Shown one piece after another: positions 41,541 through 51,540 of a stretch of DNA of 64,000 nt. Below the pieces are notes generated by a model. The model worked only from the letters and a program-made list of their open reading frames with translations, was not told the DNA's origin and searched no databases. Every line of letters starts with the position of its first letter. Position 1 is the stretch's first letter. The DNA lies in the NCBI RefSeq assembly GCF_000350485.1, contig NZ_AORV01000078.1, forward strand, positions 62,001-126,000, given 5' to 3'. Source of the stretch: Ruminiclostridium cellobioparum subsp. termitidis CT1112 (GTDB lineage Bacteria; Bacillota; Clostridia; Acetivibrionales; DSM-1351). The position numbers and the translations under genes were made by a program.

Positions 41541-44144
41541 TTACTTACCATAATACGCTCTCAAGTACATATCCTTTAATTCGCTCATCAGTGGATATCT
41601 GGGATTTGCACCTGTGCACTGGTCATCAAAGGCCTGTTCAACCATTTCATCAAGGGTTTCGAGGAATTTGGCTTCATCAACTCCGGCAGCTTTGATTGTA
41701 GCAGGAACTCCGATCTTTGCCTTTAATTCATCTATTTTTACAAGCAGCTTATTGAACTTATCTTCATCGCTTGTACCGTTTATTCCCACAAAAGATGCTA
41801 TTTCAGCATATCTCTTCAATATTTCGGGGTATTTGTACTGCGAGAAGGTACCCATTTTAACAGGGGCTTCGGCAATATTAAACTTCATGACTTCATTGAT
41901 GAGAAGTGCATTTGCAATACCATGGGGCAGGTGATGGAAGGCACCCAGCTTGTGAGCCATGGAGTGGCAGATTCCCAGGAAGGCATTTGCAAATGCCATA
42001 CCAGCCATGGTTGAAGCATCAGCCATCTTCTCTCTTGCCACAGGGTCCTTTGCGCCGTTTTCATATGCTGAAGGCAGGTATGCAAATATACTCTTTAAGG
42101 CTTGCAGAGCCAGTCCATTTGTATAATCCGTTGCCAGCATGGATGCGTATGCTTCAACCGCATGGGTCAGAGCATCAATACCCGAAGCGGCGGTCAAGCC
42201 CTTTGGCATGTTCATCATTAAATCAACATCAACTACAGCCATTTTAGGCATTAATTCATAATCGGCAAGAGGATATTTTACACCTGTCTGTTCATCGGTG
42301 ATAACTGCAAAGGGAGTTACCTCCGAACCTGTACCTGCCGATGTTGGGATGGCCACAAAGTAAGCCTTTTCACCCAGCCGTGGGAATGTATAAACTCTCT
42401 TTCTGATGTCCATAAATCTCATGGCCAGATCCTGGAAATCAACTTCCGGATGCTCATACAGGGTCCACATGATCTTTCCTGCGTCCATTGCAGAGCCGCC
42501 GCCGAGGGCAATGATAACATCAGGCTTGAACTCCCTCATAGCTTCGGCACCCAGCTTTGCACATGCAAGAGTAGGATCGGGAGCCACATCGAAGAAGGTG
42601 TGATGCTTGATGTCCATAGCATCCAACAGGTCTGTAACGGGCTTTGTGTAACCGTTATTAAAGAGGAAGGAGTCGGTAACTATAAATGCCCTCTTTTTAT
42701 TCATAACGTCTTTAAGTTCTCTCAAAGCAACTCCCAGGCAGCCTTTTTTGAAATATACCTTTTCAGGACTTCTAAACCAAAGCATATTTTCTCTCCTTTC
42801 AGCAACAGTCTTAATATTGATAAGGTGCTTAACTCCTACGTTTTCAGATACGGAGTTTCCACCCCATGAGCCACAGCCAAGAGTGAGGGAGGGAGCCAGT
42901 TTGAAGTTGTAGAGATCTCCTATTCCGCCATGTGAGGACGGAGTGTTTACAAGAATTCTGCAGGTCTTCATTGCAGCTGAAAATTTATCTATTTTTGCTC
43001 TTTCATTTACAGCATCAACATATAATGAGGATGTATGACCGAAACCTCCGTCGGCAACCAGCTTTTCAGCCTTTGCTACAGCTTCGTCAAAAGTCCTGGC
43101 TTTATACATGGCAAGTACCGGAGATAGTTTTTCGTGTGCAAAGGCTTCAGACAATTCTACCGATTCAACCTCGCCCACCAGTATCTTTGTTTCAACAGGA
43201 ACGTTAAAACCTGCCAATTTGGCAATGGCGTGGGCAGTCTGACCGACTATCTTTGCATTGAGAGCACCGTTTATCAGCAGTACTTCCCTTGTCTTCTGAG
43301 TTTCCTCCTTATTCAGGAAGTAAGCGCCTCTGACTGTAAATTCCTTTTTAACTTCGTTATATACCTTATCCAAAACTATTACTGACTGTTCGGAAGCACA
43401 TATCATACCGTTGTCAAAGGTTTTTGATACAAGTATGGAGCTTACGGCAGTTTTCACATCGGCGGTGTCATCAATGATTGCAGGTGTGTTTCCCGCTCCC
43501 ACTCCGATGGCGGGTTTTCCTGAAGAATAGGCCGCTCTTACCATTCCGGGTCCGCCCGTAGCCAGTATTATATTTGCCTCTTTCATTACTCTTTCGGAAA
43601 GCTCTATGGTAGGCTCATCGATCCAGCCTATGATTCCCTTTGGGGCTCCTGCGGCAACTGCTGCCTCAAGTATGATATTTGCTGCTTCTATTGTTGATTT
43701 TTTCGCCCTCGGATGCGGGGAAAAGATGATTCCGTTTCTTGTTTTAAGAGCCAGCAGGGCCTTAAATATAGCAGTCGAAGTTGGATTGGTGGTCGGTACG
43801 ATTGCCGCTATAACGCCTAAAGGTTCGGCGATTTTAGTTATTCCGAAAGCTTCGTCTCTTTCAAGAACACCGCAGGTCCTTGTATCTTTGTATGCGTTAT
43901 AGATATACTCTGCCGCATAATGATTCTTTATGACTTTATCTTCTATAACACCCATGCCGGTTTCAGCCTGTGCCATTTTTGCCAGAGGGATTCTTTTTTT
44001 GTTTGCAGCCAGAGCAGCAGCTGTAAATATTTTGTCAACCTGTTCCTGTGAATATGTGGCAAACACTTCCTGCGCCTGTTTTATTTCAGTAATTTTTTCC
44101 AAAAGAGTGTCAACGCTGTTTACTATCAAATTCTTCTTAGCCAT
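41541..44144 (-). CDS. adhE: Bifunctional acetaldehyde-CoA/alcohol dehydrogenase
   Basis: About 867 residues, full AdhE length. The N-terminal aldehyde dehydrogenase (about 1-440) has its catalytic Cys in NGMICASEQSVIV (about 245); the linker EKVYFKKGCLGVALREL joins it to the C-terminal iron-dependent alcohol dehydrogenase with the Fe-binding His residues in GICHSMAHKLGAFHHLPHG. It reduces acetyl-CoA to ethanol with NADH in two steps, recycling NAD during fermentation, and polymerises as spirosomes in related bacteria. The ATG at 44144 has GGAGG upstream, and Rex-like operators precede it. Confidence 0.96.
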   Translation of the reverse strand: MAKKNLIVNSVDTLLEKITEIKQAQEVFATYSQEQVDKIFTAAALAANKKRIPLAKMAQAETGMGVIEDKVIKNHYAAEYIYNAYKDTRTCGVLERDEAFGITKIAEPLGVIAAIVPTTNPTSTAIFKALLALKTRNGIIFSPHPRAKKSTIEAANIILEAAVAAGAPKGIIGWIDEPTIELSERVMKEANIILATGGPGMVRAAYSSGKPAIGVGAGNTPAIIDDTADVKTAVSSILVSKTFDNGMICASEQSVIVLDKVYNEVKKEFTVRGAYFLNKEETQKTREVLLINGALNAKIVGQTAHAIAKLAGFNVPVETKILVGEVESVELSEAFAHEKLSPVLAMYKARTFDEAVAKAEKLVADGGFGHTSSLYVDAVNERAKIDKFSAAMKTCRILVNTPSSHGGIGDLYNFKLAPSLTLGCGSWGGNSVSENVGVKHLINIKTVAERRENMLWFRSPEKVYFKKGCLGVALRELKDVMNKKRAFIVTDSFLFNNGYTKPVTDLLDAMDIKHHTFFDVAPDPTLACAKLGAEAMREFKPDVIIALGGGSAMDAGKIMWTLYEHPEVDFQDLAMRFMDIRKRVYTFPRLGEKAYFVAIPTSAGTGSEVTPFAVITDEQTGVKYPLADYELMPKMAVVDVDLMMNMPKGLTAASGIDALTHAVEAYASMLATDYTNGLALQALKSIFAYLPSAYENGAKDPVAREKMADASTMAGMAFANAFLGICHSMAHKLGAFHHLPHGIANALLINEVMKFNIAEAPVKMGTFSQYKYPEILKRYAEIASFVGINGTSDEDKFNKLLVKIDELKAKIGVPATIKAAGVDEAKFLETLDEMVEQAFDDQCTGANPRYPLMSELKDMYLRAYYGK

Positions 44145-44175
44145 AATATTCAACCTCCATTTAAATTTTGTGTTA

Positions 44176-44335
44176 TCGTTATTTTTTTAACAATCACTTT
44201 TAAAAAATTAAGCCACTAATCTTTTTTCATACATGGCTTAACAGAGTTAAAGCTTCAAGTTGTTATGCCGTATAGTGTTAATTATTTAACAATGTTTTAT
44301 GATATTATTTTAGCTCTTTGTTAATTATTTGTCAA
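44176..44335. promoter_or_regulatory. Rex-like operators upstream of adhE
   Basis: The Rex consensus is TTGTTAANNNNTTAACAA. GTGTTAATTATTTAACAA (44275-44292) matches at all but one conserved base; TTGTTAATTATTTGTCAA (44318-44335) matches with two changes; TCGTTATTTTTTTAACAA (44176-44193) is weaker. Rex would repress adhE when NADH is low. The remainder of the 44145-44556 gap holds the terminator at 44456-44491. Confidence 0.75.
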
Positions 44336-44448
44336 TATTATTTTTAATATTTTTTCTTATTTTTTATGTAACCATATTATAAATAAGGTTGAATATTCTG
44401 GCATATTACAGCTGTCTTGCAGCACTATGCCACCCGCGTTGGAGGAAT

Positions 44449-44491
44449 TAAAAAAGGCATGGTGCAGAAAGCTTTAATTCTGAACCGTGCC
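44449..44491 (-). terminator. Terminator of the multiple-sugar ABC operon
   Basis: On the minus strand GGCACGGTTCAGAA pairs with TTCTGCACCATGCC (two non-Watson-Crick positions), followed by TTTTTTAA. Confidence 0.85.
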
Positions 44492-44556
44492 TTGAATTTT
44501 ATATTGCATGCTATTGTAAAAAACTTTAAACTGCCGGGTTCCCGGAACACAGGATA

Positions 44557-45729
44557 TCAGTCAGCGTTGGACTTTGATTTCGTGTACACGTCAAATGCCA
44601 CAGCTGCAAGGAGAACCAGGCCCTTGATTGCCTGCTGCCAGTCTATGCCCACACCCATGATTGACATACCATTGTTCAATACACCCATTACAAGTGCACC
44701 GATTATTGCTCCTATTATTGTACCGATACCGCCCGAGGCTGAAGCTCCGCCTATGAAGCAGGCTGCGATGGCATCCAGCTCAAAGTTGGTGCCGGCCTTC
44801 GGTGTGGCAGCGTTCAAACGCCCCGCAACCACCAGCCCTGCAAGTGCGGCAAGCAGTCCCATGTTTACATATACCCAGAACATAACTCTCTTGGTTTTGA
44901 TACCCGAAAGCTTGGCTGCCTTTTCATTTCCGCCCAGTGCGTATATATGACGTCCTGCAATGGTCTTCTGTGTAATGAAAGTATATATGGCAATAAGTGC
45001 AACTATCAGGATAAGAACTATTGGGATACCCTTGTAAGCGGCAAGGCTTACCGTCAGAAGGTTTATTGCGGCTACTATGACTGCTGTCTTGCCTATGGTT
45101 ATGGGGAGAGGAAGTGTTTCAAAATTATACTTCTTCATGCTTTGAATATTTTTGTATTCAAGGAATATGAATACCAGAGACAGTATAATACCTGTTATCA
45201 CGGCTATCATGTTCAAACCGCCCACCTTGAAGACATCTGAAAGGAAAAAGCCGTTTGCCATGGCCTGGAAGGATTCTTCATAAGGTGATATGGTTTGGCC
45301 CTTGAGAAGAACCATTGTCAAGCCTCTGAATACCAGCATGCCTGCAAGAGTTACAATAAATGCCGGAATCCGGATATATGCTATCCAGAAGCCCTGCCAT
45401 GCCCCTACCAGCGCACCGATAACCAGACAAAGGACAACTGCGATCACCACAGGCATGTGCATCTGGACCATAAATATTGCGGATATGGCTCCGATAAAAG
45501 CGGCCACTGATCCAACAGACAGATCCACATTGCCTGTCAGTATTACCAGAAGCATACCTATTCCAAGAATAAGTACATAGCTGTTCTGCAATATAAGGTT
45601 GGTGATATTCAACGGTTTAAAGAGTATTCCTCCGGTCATTATCTGGAATAGTACCATAATAACAACAAGAGCTAACGCCATGGCATACTGGCGTATGTTA
45701 TTTTTAATAAAAGATTTAAAATTTGTCAT
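44557..45729 (-). CDS. mmsB: Multiple monosaccharide ABC transporter permease (MmsB/XylH type)
   Basis: 390 residues, about 8-10 membrane helices, BPD_transp_2 family (GNVDLSVGSVAAFIGA; YALGGNEKAAKLSGI; NNGMSIMGVGIDWQQAIKGLVLLAAVAFDVYTK). It forms the channel of the CUT2 importer with the ATPase and binding protein on the same strand. GGAGG precedes the ATG. The substrate is a monosaccharide, perhaps xylose, arabinose or glucose, based on the family. Confidence 0.9.
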   Translation of the reverse strand: MTNFKSFIKNNIRQYAMALALVVIMVLFQIMTGGILFKPLNITNLILQNSYVLILGIGMLLVILTGNVDLSVGSVAAFIGAISAIFMVQMHMPVVIAVVLCLVIGALVGAWQGFWIAYIRIPAFIVTLAGMLVFRGLTMVLLKGQTISPYEESFQAMANGFFLSDVFKVGGLNMIAVITGIILSLVFIFLEYKNIQSMKKYNFETLPLPITIGKTAVIVAAINLLTVSLAAYKGIPIVLILIVALIAIYTFITQKTIAGRHIYALGGNEKAAKLSGIKTKRVMFWVYVNMGLLAALAGLVVAGRLNAATPKAGTNFELDAIAACFIGGASASGGIGTIIGAIIGALVMGVLNNGMSIMGVGIDWQQAIKGLVLLAAVAFDVYTKSKSNAD

Positions 45730-45796
45730 TTATAACCTCCACGTGACGCAAGAGCACGTCACTTACATATAAAGTAAAGATTGAATATACACCTGC

Positions 45797-47332
45797 TCAC
45801 GCTGTTCCTTTGGCGTGGTTCATTATACATTTCATAATGCTTTCCTGGGTAGCCTCCGAACGGGGAAGCTCTCCGGCAATTTCGCCTTCGTTCACAACGT
45901 ATATTCTATCGCATAAGCCAAGTAATTCAGGCATCTCGGAGGATATTACAACTATCGATTTTCCGCTGTCTGCCAGTTGGTTTATTATGGTATATATTTC
46001 ATACTTTGCGCCGACGTCTATACCTCGCGTAGGTTCATCAAGAATCAGGACATCAGGATCGGTAAAAATCCATTTGCTCAATACCACCTTTTGCTGGTTG
46101 CCCCCGCTGAGATTACCGGCCTTCTGCATTATGCTGGAGGATTTGATGTTGAATTTTTTACGGAAGTCTTCAGCAACCACATTCTCATCATGTTCTCCAA
46201 CAACTGAATTTTTGCTTACCTTCCTGAGATTGGCCATTGTAATATTATTCTTTATATTATCTATAAGAACAAGACCATAATTCTTTCTGTCTTCTGTCAC
46301 ATAAGCTATACCCGACTCTATTGCCTTACTCACACTCGACAGTTCCACAGGCTTTCCCTTCAGCTTGATGGTTCCGGTAATTTTGCTGCCGTAGCTCCTG
46401 CCGAATATGCTCATGGCCAACTCGGTGCGCCCTGCTCCCATCAGTCCTGCAAGCCCTATTATCTCTCCGCTTCTCACCTTCAGATTAACATTGTTTATTA
46501 CCTTCCGGTCATGTATCGGATGGGTAACATTCCAGTCAATAACTTCCAATATGGTATCCCCGATTTTCGGCTCTCTGTGCGGGAACCGGTGGGACATGTC
46601 GCGGCCGACCATTCCTTTGATGATCCGGTCCTCGGTAATCTGATCCTTGCCCTTTTCAAGGGTTTCAATGGTCCTGCCGTCTCTGATGACGGTTATCCGG
46701 TCGGAAACCTTTTCTACCTCATTAAGCTTATGGGATATCAGTATGGATGTAATTCCCTTTGCCTTCAGGTCGGTAAGCAGCTCCAGAAGCTTGTTGCTCT
46801 CTTCATCGTTCAATGCCGCCGTCGGTTCATCAAGAATGAGCAGCTTGACATCCTTGGCCAGAGCTCTTGCAATTTCCACCAACTGCTGTTTACCCACACC
46901 TATATTGGTTATAAGTGTGTTGGGACTTTCATGCAGACCCACAAGTGATAATAATTCATTAGTCCTTGTAGTCGTTTCATTCCAATCTATGACACCGGTT
47001 TTTGCCTGCTCATTTCCTAAAAATACGTTTTCAGCTATGGACAAATAGGGAATTAAGGCAAGTTCCTGATGAATTATAACAATACCAAGTTTTTCGCTGT
47101 CTTTTATTTCTTTAAAGTGACACAGATTGGAATCAAATATTATGTCTCCCGAATATGTTCCATAGGGATAGATACCACTTAAAACATTCATGAGGGTCGA
47201 CTTTCCGGCACCGTTTTCACCAACCAAAGCATGTATTTCTCCGCTTCTTACCGTCAGGTTAACATTGTCCAATGCTTTGATGCTAGAAAACGTCTTGGTA
47301 ATATCTTTCATTTCGAGTAATAGTTTAGACAT
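45797..47332 (-). CDS. mmsA: Multiple monosaccharide ABC transporter ATPase (MmsA/XylG type)
   Basis: 511 residues with two ABC domains. Domain 1 has Walker [10 protein letters not shown], a VGKQQ signature and Walker [12 protein letters not shown]; domain 2 has the degenerate Walker [12 protein letters not shown] normal in this family, LSGGNQQKV and [14 protein letters not shown]. The [13 protein letters not shown] stretch is typical of MmsA. It drives sugar import at the membrane. Gene order binding protein - ATPase - permease is on the minus strand. Confidence 0.92.
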   Translation of the reverse strand: MSKLLLEMKDITKTFSSIKALDNVNLTVRSGEIHALVGENGAGKSTLMNVLSGIYPYGTYSGDIIFDSNLCHFKEIKDSEKLGIVIIHQELALIPYLSIAENVFLGNEQAKTGVIDWNETTTRTNELLSLVGLHESPNTLITNIGVGKQQLVEIARALAKDVKLLILDEPTAALNDEESNKLLELLTDLKAKGITSILISHKLNEVEKVSDRITVIRDGRTIETLEKGKDQITEDRIIKGMVGRDMSHRFPHREPKIGDTILEVIDWNVTHPIHDRKVINNVNLKVRSGEIIGLAGLMGAGRTELAMSIFGRSYGSKITGTIKLKGKPVELSSVSKAIESGIAYVTEDRKNYGLVLIDNIKNNITMANLRKVSKNSVVGEHDENVVAEDFRKKFNIKSSSIMQKAGNLSGGNQQKVVLSKWIFTDPDVLILDEPTRGIDVGAKYEIYTIINQLADSGKSIVVISSEMPELLGLCDRIYVVNEGEIAGELPRSEATQESIMKCIMNHAKGTA

Positions 47333-47388
47333 TTTCTCAGCTCCCTATCCTTTATAAATTTTGTAAACTATACTGCTGCTTATTACAG

Positions 47389-47448
47389 AGAGCGCCATCT
47401 CACCAACTGAAGCTCTTTATGGATCAGTTACCGCAAAATGGCGACTCT
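47389..47448 (-). repeat. Intra-operon hairpin between binding-protein and ATPase genes
   Basis: AGAGCGCCAT (47389-47398) pairs with ATGGCGACTCT (47438-47448) with one bulge, in the 150-base gap after the binding-protein gene. It likely protects the binding-protein message or reduces read-through. Confidence 0.5.
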
Positions 47449-47482
47449 GCAATCTATAAAAATTATTTTTTAGGGGATGCTG

Positions 47483-48562
47483 TTATTTTAAATCTGCTTC
47501 CTTGTAATATCCGCTGTCAATCAATGTCTGCTTGTAGTTTGACTTGTCAACCGGTACCGGCTCACAAAGATATGATGGAACAACCTTCTTACCGTTATCG
47601 TAAGTCTTTGTATCATTAACCTCAGGTTCCGAACCGCTGAGAACTGCATCCACCATCTTAACGGCTTTTTCAGCAAGAGTTCTTGTGTCCTTGAAGATTG
47701 TTGAATACTGTTCACCTGCAATTATTGATTTTACGGATGCTACTTCTGCATCCTGTCCGGTTACTATTGGCATTTCCTTATCGCCTTTGCCGTAGCCGAC
47801 ACTCTTAAGGGCTGAAAGTATGCCTATTGAAATACCGTCATATGGTGATAAAACGCCATCAACCTTTTCAGTTGTGTAATTTGCACTTAAGATGTTCTCC
47901 ATACGGGACTGGGCTGTGGCTGCATCCCAGCGGAGAGTTGAAACCTTATCCATACCCGTCTGGCCGCTCTTTACTACCAGAACACCTTTGTCGATTAACG
48001 GCTGTAATACCGACATGGCACCGTCATAGAAGAAGAAGGCATTGTTGTCATCAGGCGAACCTCCGAACAATTCGATATTGAACGGGCCAGGCTTGGTATC
48101 GGCTTCCAGTCCCTTTACCAGGGAAGTAGCCTGCTGAACGCCAACCTTGTAGTTGTCAAAGGTAGCATAGTAGCTTACATTTTCGGAATTTCTGATCAAA
48201 CGGTCATAAGCTATAACCTTTACATTTGCATCTGCTGCTTTTTTAAGTACATCTGTGAGAGCAGAACCGTCGATGGAAGCAACAACCAAAACCTTTGCTC
48301 CCTTTGAAATCATGTTTTCAATCTGTGCAACCTGGTTATCGATATTGTCTTCACCATACTGAAGATCAACTGTGTAACCCTTGGCTTCGAGCTGCTTTTT
48401 CATGTTGTCGCCATCCTGGATCCATCTCTGGGAGGATTTTGTCGGCATTGCAACTCCAACCAGTTTGCTGTTGTCCTTGGTTCCGCAGGCTGTAAAGCCT
48501 AAAGCCACTGAAAGAGTCATAACCATGGAAAGAGTACCTGCAATAATCTTTCTCAATTTCAT
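47483..48562 (-). CDS. chvE: Sugar-binding lipoprotein of the multiple monosaccharide importer (ChvE/XylF type)
   Basis: 359 residues. Lipoprotein signal ending [10 protein letters not shown], then a periplasmic-binding-protein-1-like domain ([30 protein letters not shown] and [20 protein letters not shown] are typical of ChvE-type proteins). It binds a monosaccharide outside the cell and presents it to MmsB. First gene of the operon; a cre-like site overlaps its leader (48583-48594). The divergent DeoR regulator at 49000 may control it. Confidence 0.92.
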   Translation of the reverse strand: MKLRKIIAGTLSMVMTLSVALGFTACGTKDNSKLVGVAMPTKSSQRWIQDGDNMKKQLEAKGYTVDLQYGEDNIDNQVAQIENMISKGAKVLVVASIDGSALTDVLKKAADANVKVIAYDRLIRNSENVSYYATFDNYKVGVQQATSLVKGLEADTKPGPFNIELFGGSPDDNNAFFFYDGAMSVLQPLIDKGVLVVKSGQTGMDKVSTLRWDAATAQSRMENILSANYTTEKVDGVLSPYDGISIGILSALKSVGYGKGDKEMPIVTGQDAEVASVKSIIAGEQYSTIFKDTRTLAEKAVKMVDAVLSGSEPEVNDTKTYDNGKKVVPSYLCEPVPVDKSNYKQTLIDSGYYKEADLK

Positions 48563-48582
48563 TTAAACACTCTCCTTTTCCC

Positions 48583-48594
48583 GCAAACGCTTTC
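48583..48594 (-). promoter_or_regulatory. cre-like site in the binding-protein leader
   Basis: On the minus strand GAAAGCGTTTGC, 20 bases upstream of the start codon, resembles CcpA catabolite-repression sites. Its position would allow a roadblock. The rest of the 437-base gap 48563-48999 is AT-rich and carries scattered GCGTTTG motifs and a copy of TAGTCTGTAACA (48937), but no gene. Confidence 0.45.
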
Positions 48595-48999
48595 TTTTAT
48601 GATCGTTTGCTTTCGTTTTGTAAATACATGTTATCACCAGCATGTATAATTGTCAATAAAATTGTGCATAATTTATAATTTACATATTTTTATATAAGCT
48701 GTTTTGTGCATCATTACCACATTTTATTAATTCAGCTTACGAAAAGTATTGTTTTTGAGCGTTTGTGAATGTTTCCACAATGATTTAAAACGTATCCGGC
48801 ACTGAAAACCGCTAAAACCATAACATAACTTATAATTTCAACAATGTTATTTATTGATTTTAGTTGGGATATGCTTTATACTCAAAATAACTCCTTTCGA
48901 TAGGTTTCATTTTATTATTGTAATCACTCAATCCGGTAGTCTGTAACAGTTCTTTAAATAGATGAAACTGATAATATTATTGTTAATAAGGAAGAATAT

Positions 49000-49782
49000 A
49001 TGTTTGCTATTGAGAGAATAAGAATAATTAAAAACTATCTGCTGGAAAATAAACAGGTTGAAGTAAATCAGCTCAGCCAGATGCTGGGAGTATCAGAGGT
49101 TACAATACGCCGGGATCTTGAAAAGCTGGAAGGTGAGGAGTTTCTTACGCGGACTCATGGAGGTGCGGTTCTGGGCAGCATAAAGGACGCTGTCTCGGAG
49201 AATATGGAAGCGGGATCATTCCAGGATTATTTTGAAATCTCAAAAATTGCCATCCGCATGATCAACGACGGCGATGTAATAATGCTCACCAACGGAGCCA
49301 TTAACCTGGAAATTGCAAAACAGCTGAATTCCAAAAACCGGGTCACCGTCCTCACAAACGACCTGAATATAGCGTTTCACATAATGGAAGCACAATCTGC
49401 AAAAGTAGTCCTCCTGGGAGGGGATATTGATTATAATACCAAAGCCGTTTTCGGAACACTTACTGTAAACAATCTCAACAATTTTTTTGTGAACCGCCTT
49501 TTCATAGAAATAGACGGCATATCAAACAACCTTGAACTGACTGTATCCAATATCGACATGGCAACTTTCATTAAAGAAGCTGCCAAAAGTGCAAATGAAA
49601 AAATAATCGTCTGCACATCCTCGGCCTTTGAGAGGAACTCTTTTTACAGAGCCGGATTAATAAAAGATTTATGTGACAAACTAATAACCAATCATACATT
49701 ATCGGATCAGCATAAAAATAATATTTTTAATGCAAACATACAGTTATTTACCTCTATAGATTTGTTTGAAGGTAGAGTTTAA
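49000..49782 (+). CDS. DeoR-family transcriptional regulator
   Basis: 260 residues. N-terminal HTH (VEVNQLSQMLGVSEVTIRRDLEKLEGEEFLTRTHGGAVL, about 18-58) and a DeoR sugar-phosphate sensor domain (about 75-250; LTNGAINLEIAKQL, LLGGDIDYNTKAVFGTL). DeoR regulators repress sugar operons and release on binding a phosphorylated sugar. The C-terminal catalytic-like Asp pattern is partly altered. It is divergent from the MmsAB/ChvE operon and 23 bases from an orphan RbsA-type ATPase gene, so it may regulate either. Confidence 0.88.
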   Translation: MFAIERIRIIKNYLLENKQVEVNQLSQMLGVSEVTIRRDLEKLEGEEFLTRTHGGAVLGSIKDAVSENMEAGSFQDYFEISKIAIRMINDGDVIMLTNGAINLEIAKQLNSKNRVTVLTNDLNIAFHIMEAQSAKVVLLGGDIDYNTKAVFGTLTVNNLNNFFVNRLFIEIDGISNNLELTVSNIDMATFIKEAAKSANEKIIVCTSSAFERNSFYRAGLIKDLCDKLITNHTLSDQHKNNIFNANIQLFTSIDLFEGRV

Positions 49783-49805
49783 TCTTCTTTTGGAGGTTGT
49801 CGACC

Positions 49806-51320
49806 ATGAGAATTCCCAAACTGGAAGTCAGGAATATAAGTAAACACATCAGTGACGCTTTTTCTCTGCACAATGTCTCATTGGATCTATGTTCCGGTGA
49901 GGTGCACGCCTTCATAGGTGAAAACGGCTCAGGTAAATCCACTGTCATCAAGATCATAAGCGGTGTCGTCAAACAGGACAGCGGCGAAGTTTTGATCGAC
50001 AATGAGCCGGTCGTCATAGAAAGCGTGGCAGAGGCAAAGCGCCACGGAATATATTGCGTATGGCAGGACATAAACCTGTACCCCAATCTGTCTGTTGCTG
50101 AAAACATTTACATGGATCATCCCAAGAGTCAGAACAGTTTTTTGGCCCGCAACAGGTTCAGAATGTTCCGGGACTGCACCGATATATTCGACGAATTCGG
50201 CATTAATATCGATATCCGCACCAATGCCGGAGAATTGGGTTTTGCACAAAGGCAGCTTGTGGAAATGGTGAGGGCCTATGTTTCCAATGCCCAGATTGTC
50301 ATATTCGATGAGCCTTCAGCTGCCTTCACCTCCAAGGAGAAGGACATATTGTACAGGATAATCCGGGCATTGAAGGAAAAAAACACAGCAATCCTGTATA
50401 TAACACATCTGTTGGATGAAATCGAGCTGATAGCCGACCGGGTTTCAGTTATCCACCAGGGCAGGATGATAGGAACCCAGACAGTCAACACTACCTCCAA
50501 GGATGATATTATCAGGATGCTGGCTGTTCCGGCAGAGAAAAACCGCTATCCCAAACTGAATATTTCGGTAGGAAAGGTGATAATGTCTGTTAAAGATCTC
50601 AGTGCGGCCAACATTCTGAACTCAATCACCTTTGAACTCAAAAAATCTGAAATTCTGGGAGTTACTGGGCTTATGGGCTCGGGGAGGTCCCTCCTGGCGC
50701 AATGTCTTTTTGGCATTACCCCCATCAAAAGCGGAAGTATAGAAATCAATGGCCAAAAGGTAAAATTATCGTCACCGGAGGATGCCATCAGGAATGGAAT
50801 AGCCCTGTTGCCCGAAGACCGAGCCTCAAGCTCAATTTTTGGCTGCCTCAATCTTGAAAATAATGTGACTCTTTCATCCCTCAAGAGATTTGAACAGTAT
50901 AAATATCTGCATAACAAGATTATGACCGATGTTACGGATACATATATAAAAAAGCTGAGTATCCGGCCGGGCAATCTTCATGATCTGCTGGAAACATACA
51001 GCGGCGGCAACCAGCAGAAAGCTGCCGTAGCCCGGTGGATGATGAGCCGTTCAAAAATATTTATTCTTGATGAACCTACCAGAGGTGTTGATGTGGCATC
51101 AAAGACAGATATATATAACTGTATCCTGGATCTGGTATCCAAGGGTGCTTCAGTCATACTCATCTCCTCCGATATTGAAGAAATACTCGGGATGTGCGAC
51201 AGGGTGCTGGTATTGTCCGAAGGTGAGATATCAGGTGAATTCCGGCGCAGTGAAGCCACAAAGGAAGCTATAATGTACAAGGCAACCATAAAAACAGCCG
51301 GCAGTTTAAATCAAAAGTAA
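49806..51320 (+). CDS. Orphan RbsA/MglA-type sugar ABC ATPase
   Basis: About 504 residues, two ABC domains. Domain 1 has Walker A GENGSGKST and Walker B IVIFDEPSAAF but its signature loop is NAGELGFAQRQLVEM rather than the usual LSVGQQQ; domain 2 has GLMGSGRSLLA, YSGGNQQKAAVARWM and [14 protein letters not shown]. The ATG at 49806 is chosen for GGAGG 9 bases upstream. No permease or binding protein follows, so it may energise another permease, for example MmsB, or be a regulator. Co-directional with DeoR. Confidence 0.85.
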   Translation: MRIPKLEVRNISKHISDAFSLHNVSLDLCSGEVHAFIGENGSGKSTVIKIISGVVKQDSGEVLIDNEPVVIESVAEAKRHGIYCVWQDINLYPNLSVAENIYMDHPKSQNSFLARNRFRMFRDCTDIFDEFGINIDIRTNAGELGFAQRQLVEMVRAYVSNAQIVIFDEPSAAFTSKEKDILYRIIRALKEKNTAILYITHLLDEIELIADRVSVIHQGRMIGTQTVNTTSKDDIIRMLAVPAEKNRYPKLNISVGKVIMSVKDLSAANILNSITFELKKSEILGVTGLMGSGRSLLAQCLFGITPIKSGSIEINGQKVKLSSPEDAIRNGIALLPEDRASSSIFGCLNLENNVTLSSLKRFEQYKYLHNKIMTDVTDTYIKKLSIRPGNLHDLLETYSGGNQQKAAVARWMMSRSKIFILDEPTRGVDVASKTDIYNCILDLVSKGASVILISSDIEEILGMCDRVLVLSEGEISGEFRRSEATKEAIMYKATIKTAGSLNQK

Positions 51321-51330
51321 TAAAATGTTT

Positions 51331-51522
51331 ATACAAATATTCAAATTTGTATTACAATATATATCAAACTTATATTACAATGTGTATATGTATAATAGCA
51401 TTAATGTACTAAAGCGACTTAAGACGAATGTATTTTAACACAAATGTATAAGCATTGATCGTACCTCTCACGCAGCAAAATCCGCAAAGCGGCTTTTCAC
51501 TACTATTTGTGTACGGCTATGC
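51331..51522 (+). promoter_or_regulatory. Structured leader upstream of the corrinoid-protein gene
   Basis: Several pairings lie in the 220-base gap: ATACAAAT/ATTTGTAT (51331-51352); an outer ACACAAAT (51438-51445) with ATTTGTGT (51505-51512); GCATTGATCGTAC (51452-51464) with GTACGGCTATGC (51511-51522); and an inner AAAATCCGC/GCGGCTTTT (51477-51497). The outer pairs share bases 51511-51512 and so compete. This could be an RNA switch, though none is recognised; the ribosome site GGGAG follows at 51531. Confidence 0.35.
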
Positions 51523-51540
51523 ACGCAGATGGGAGACAAT

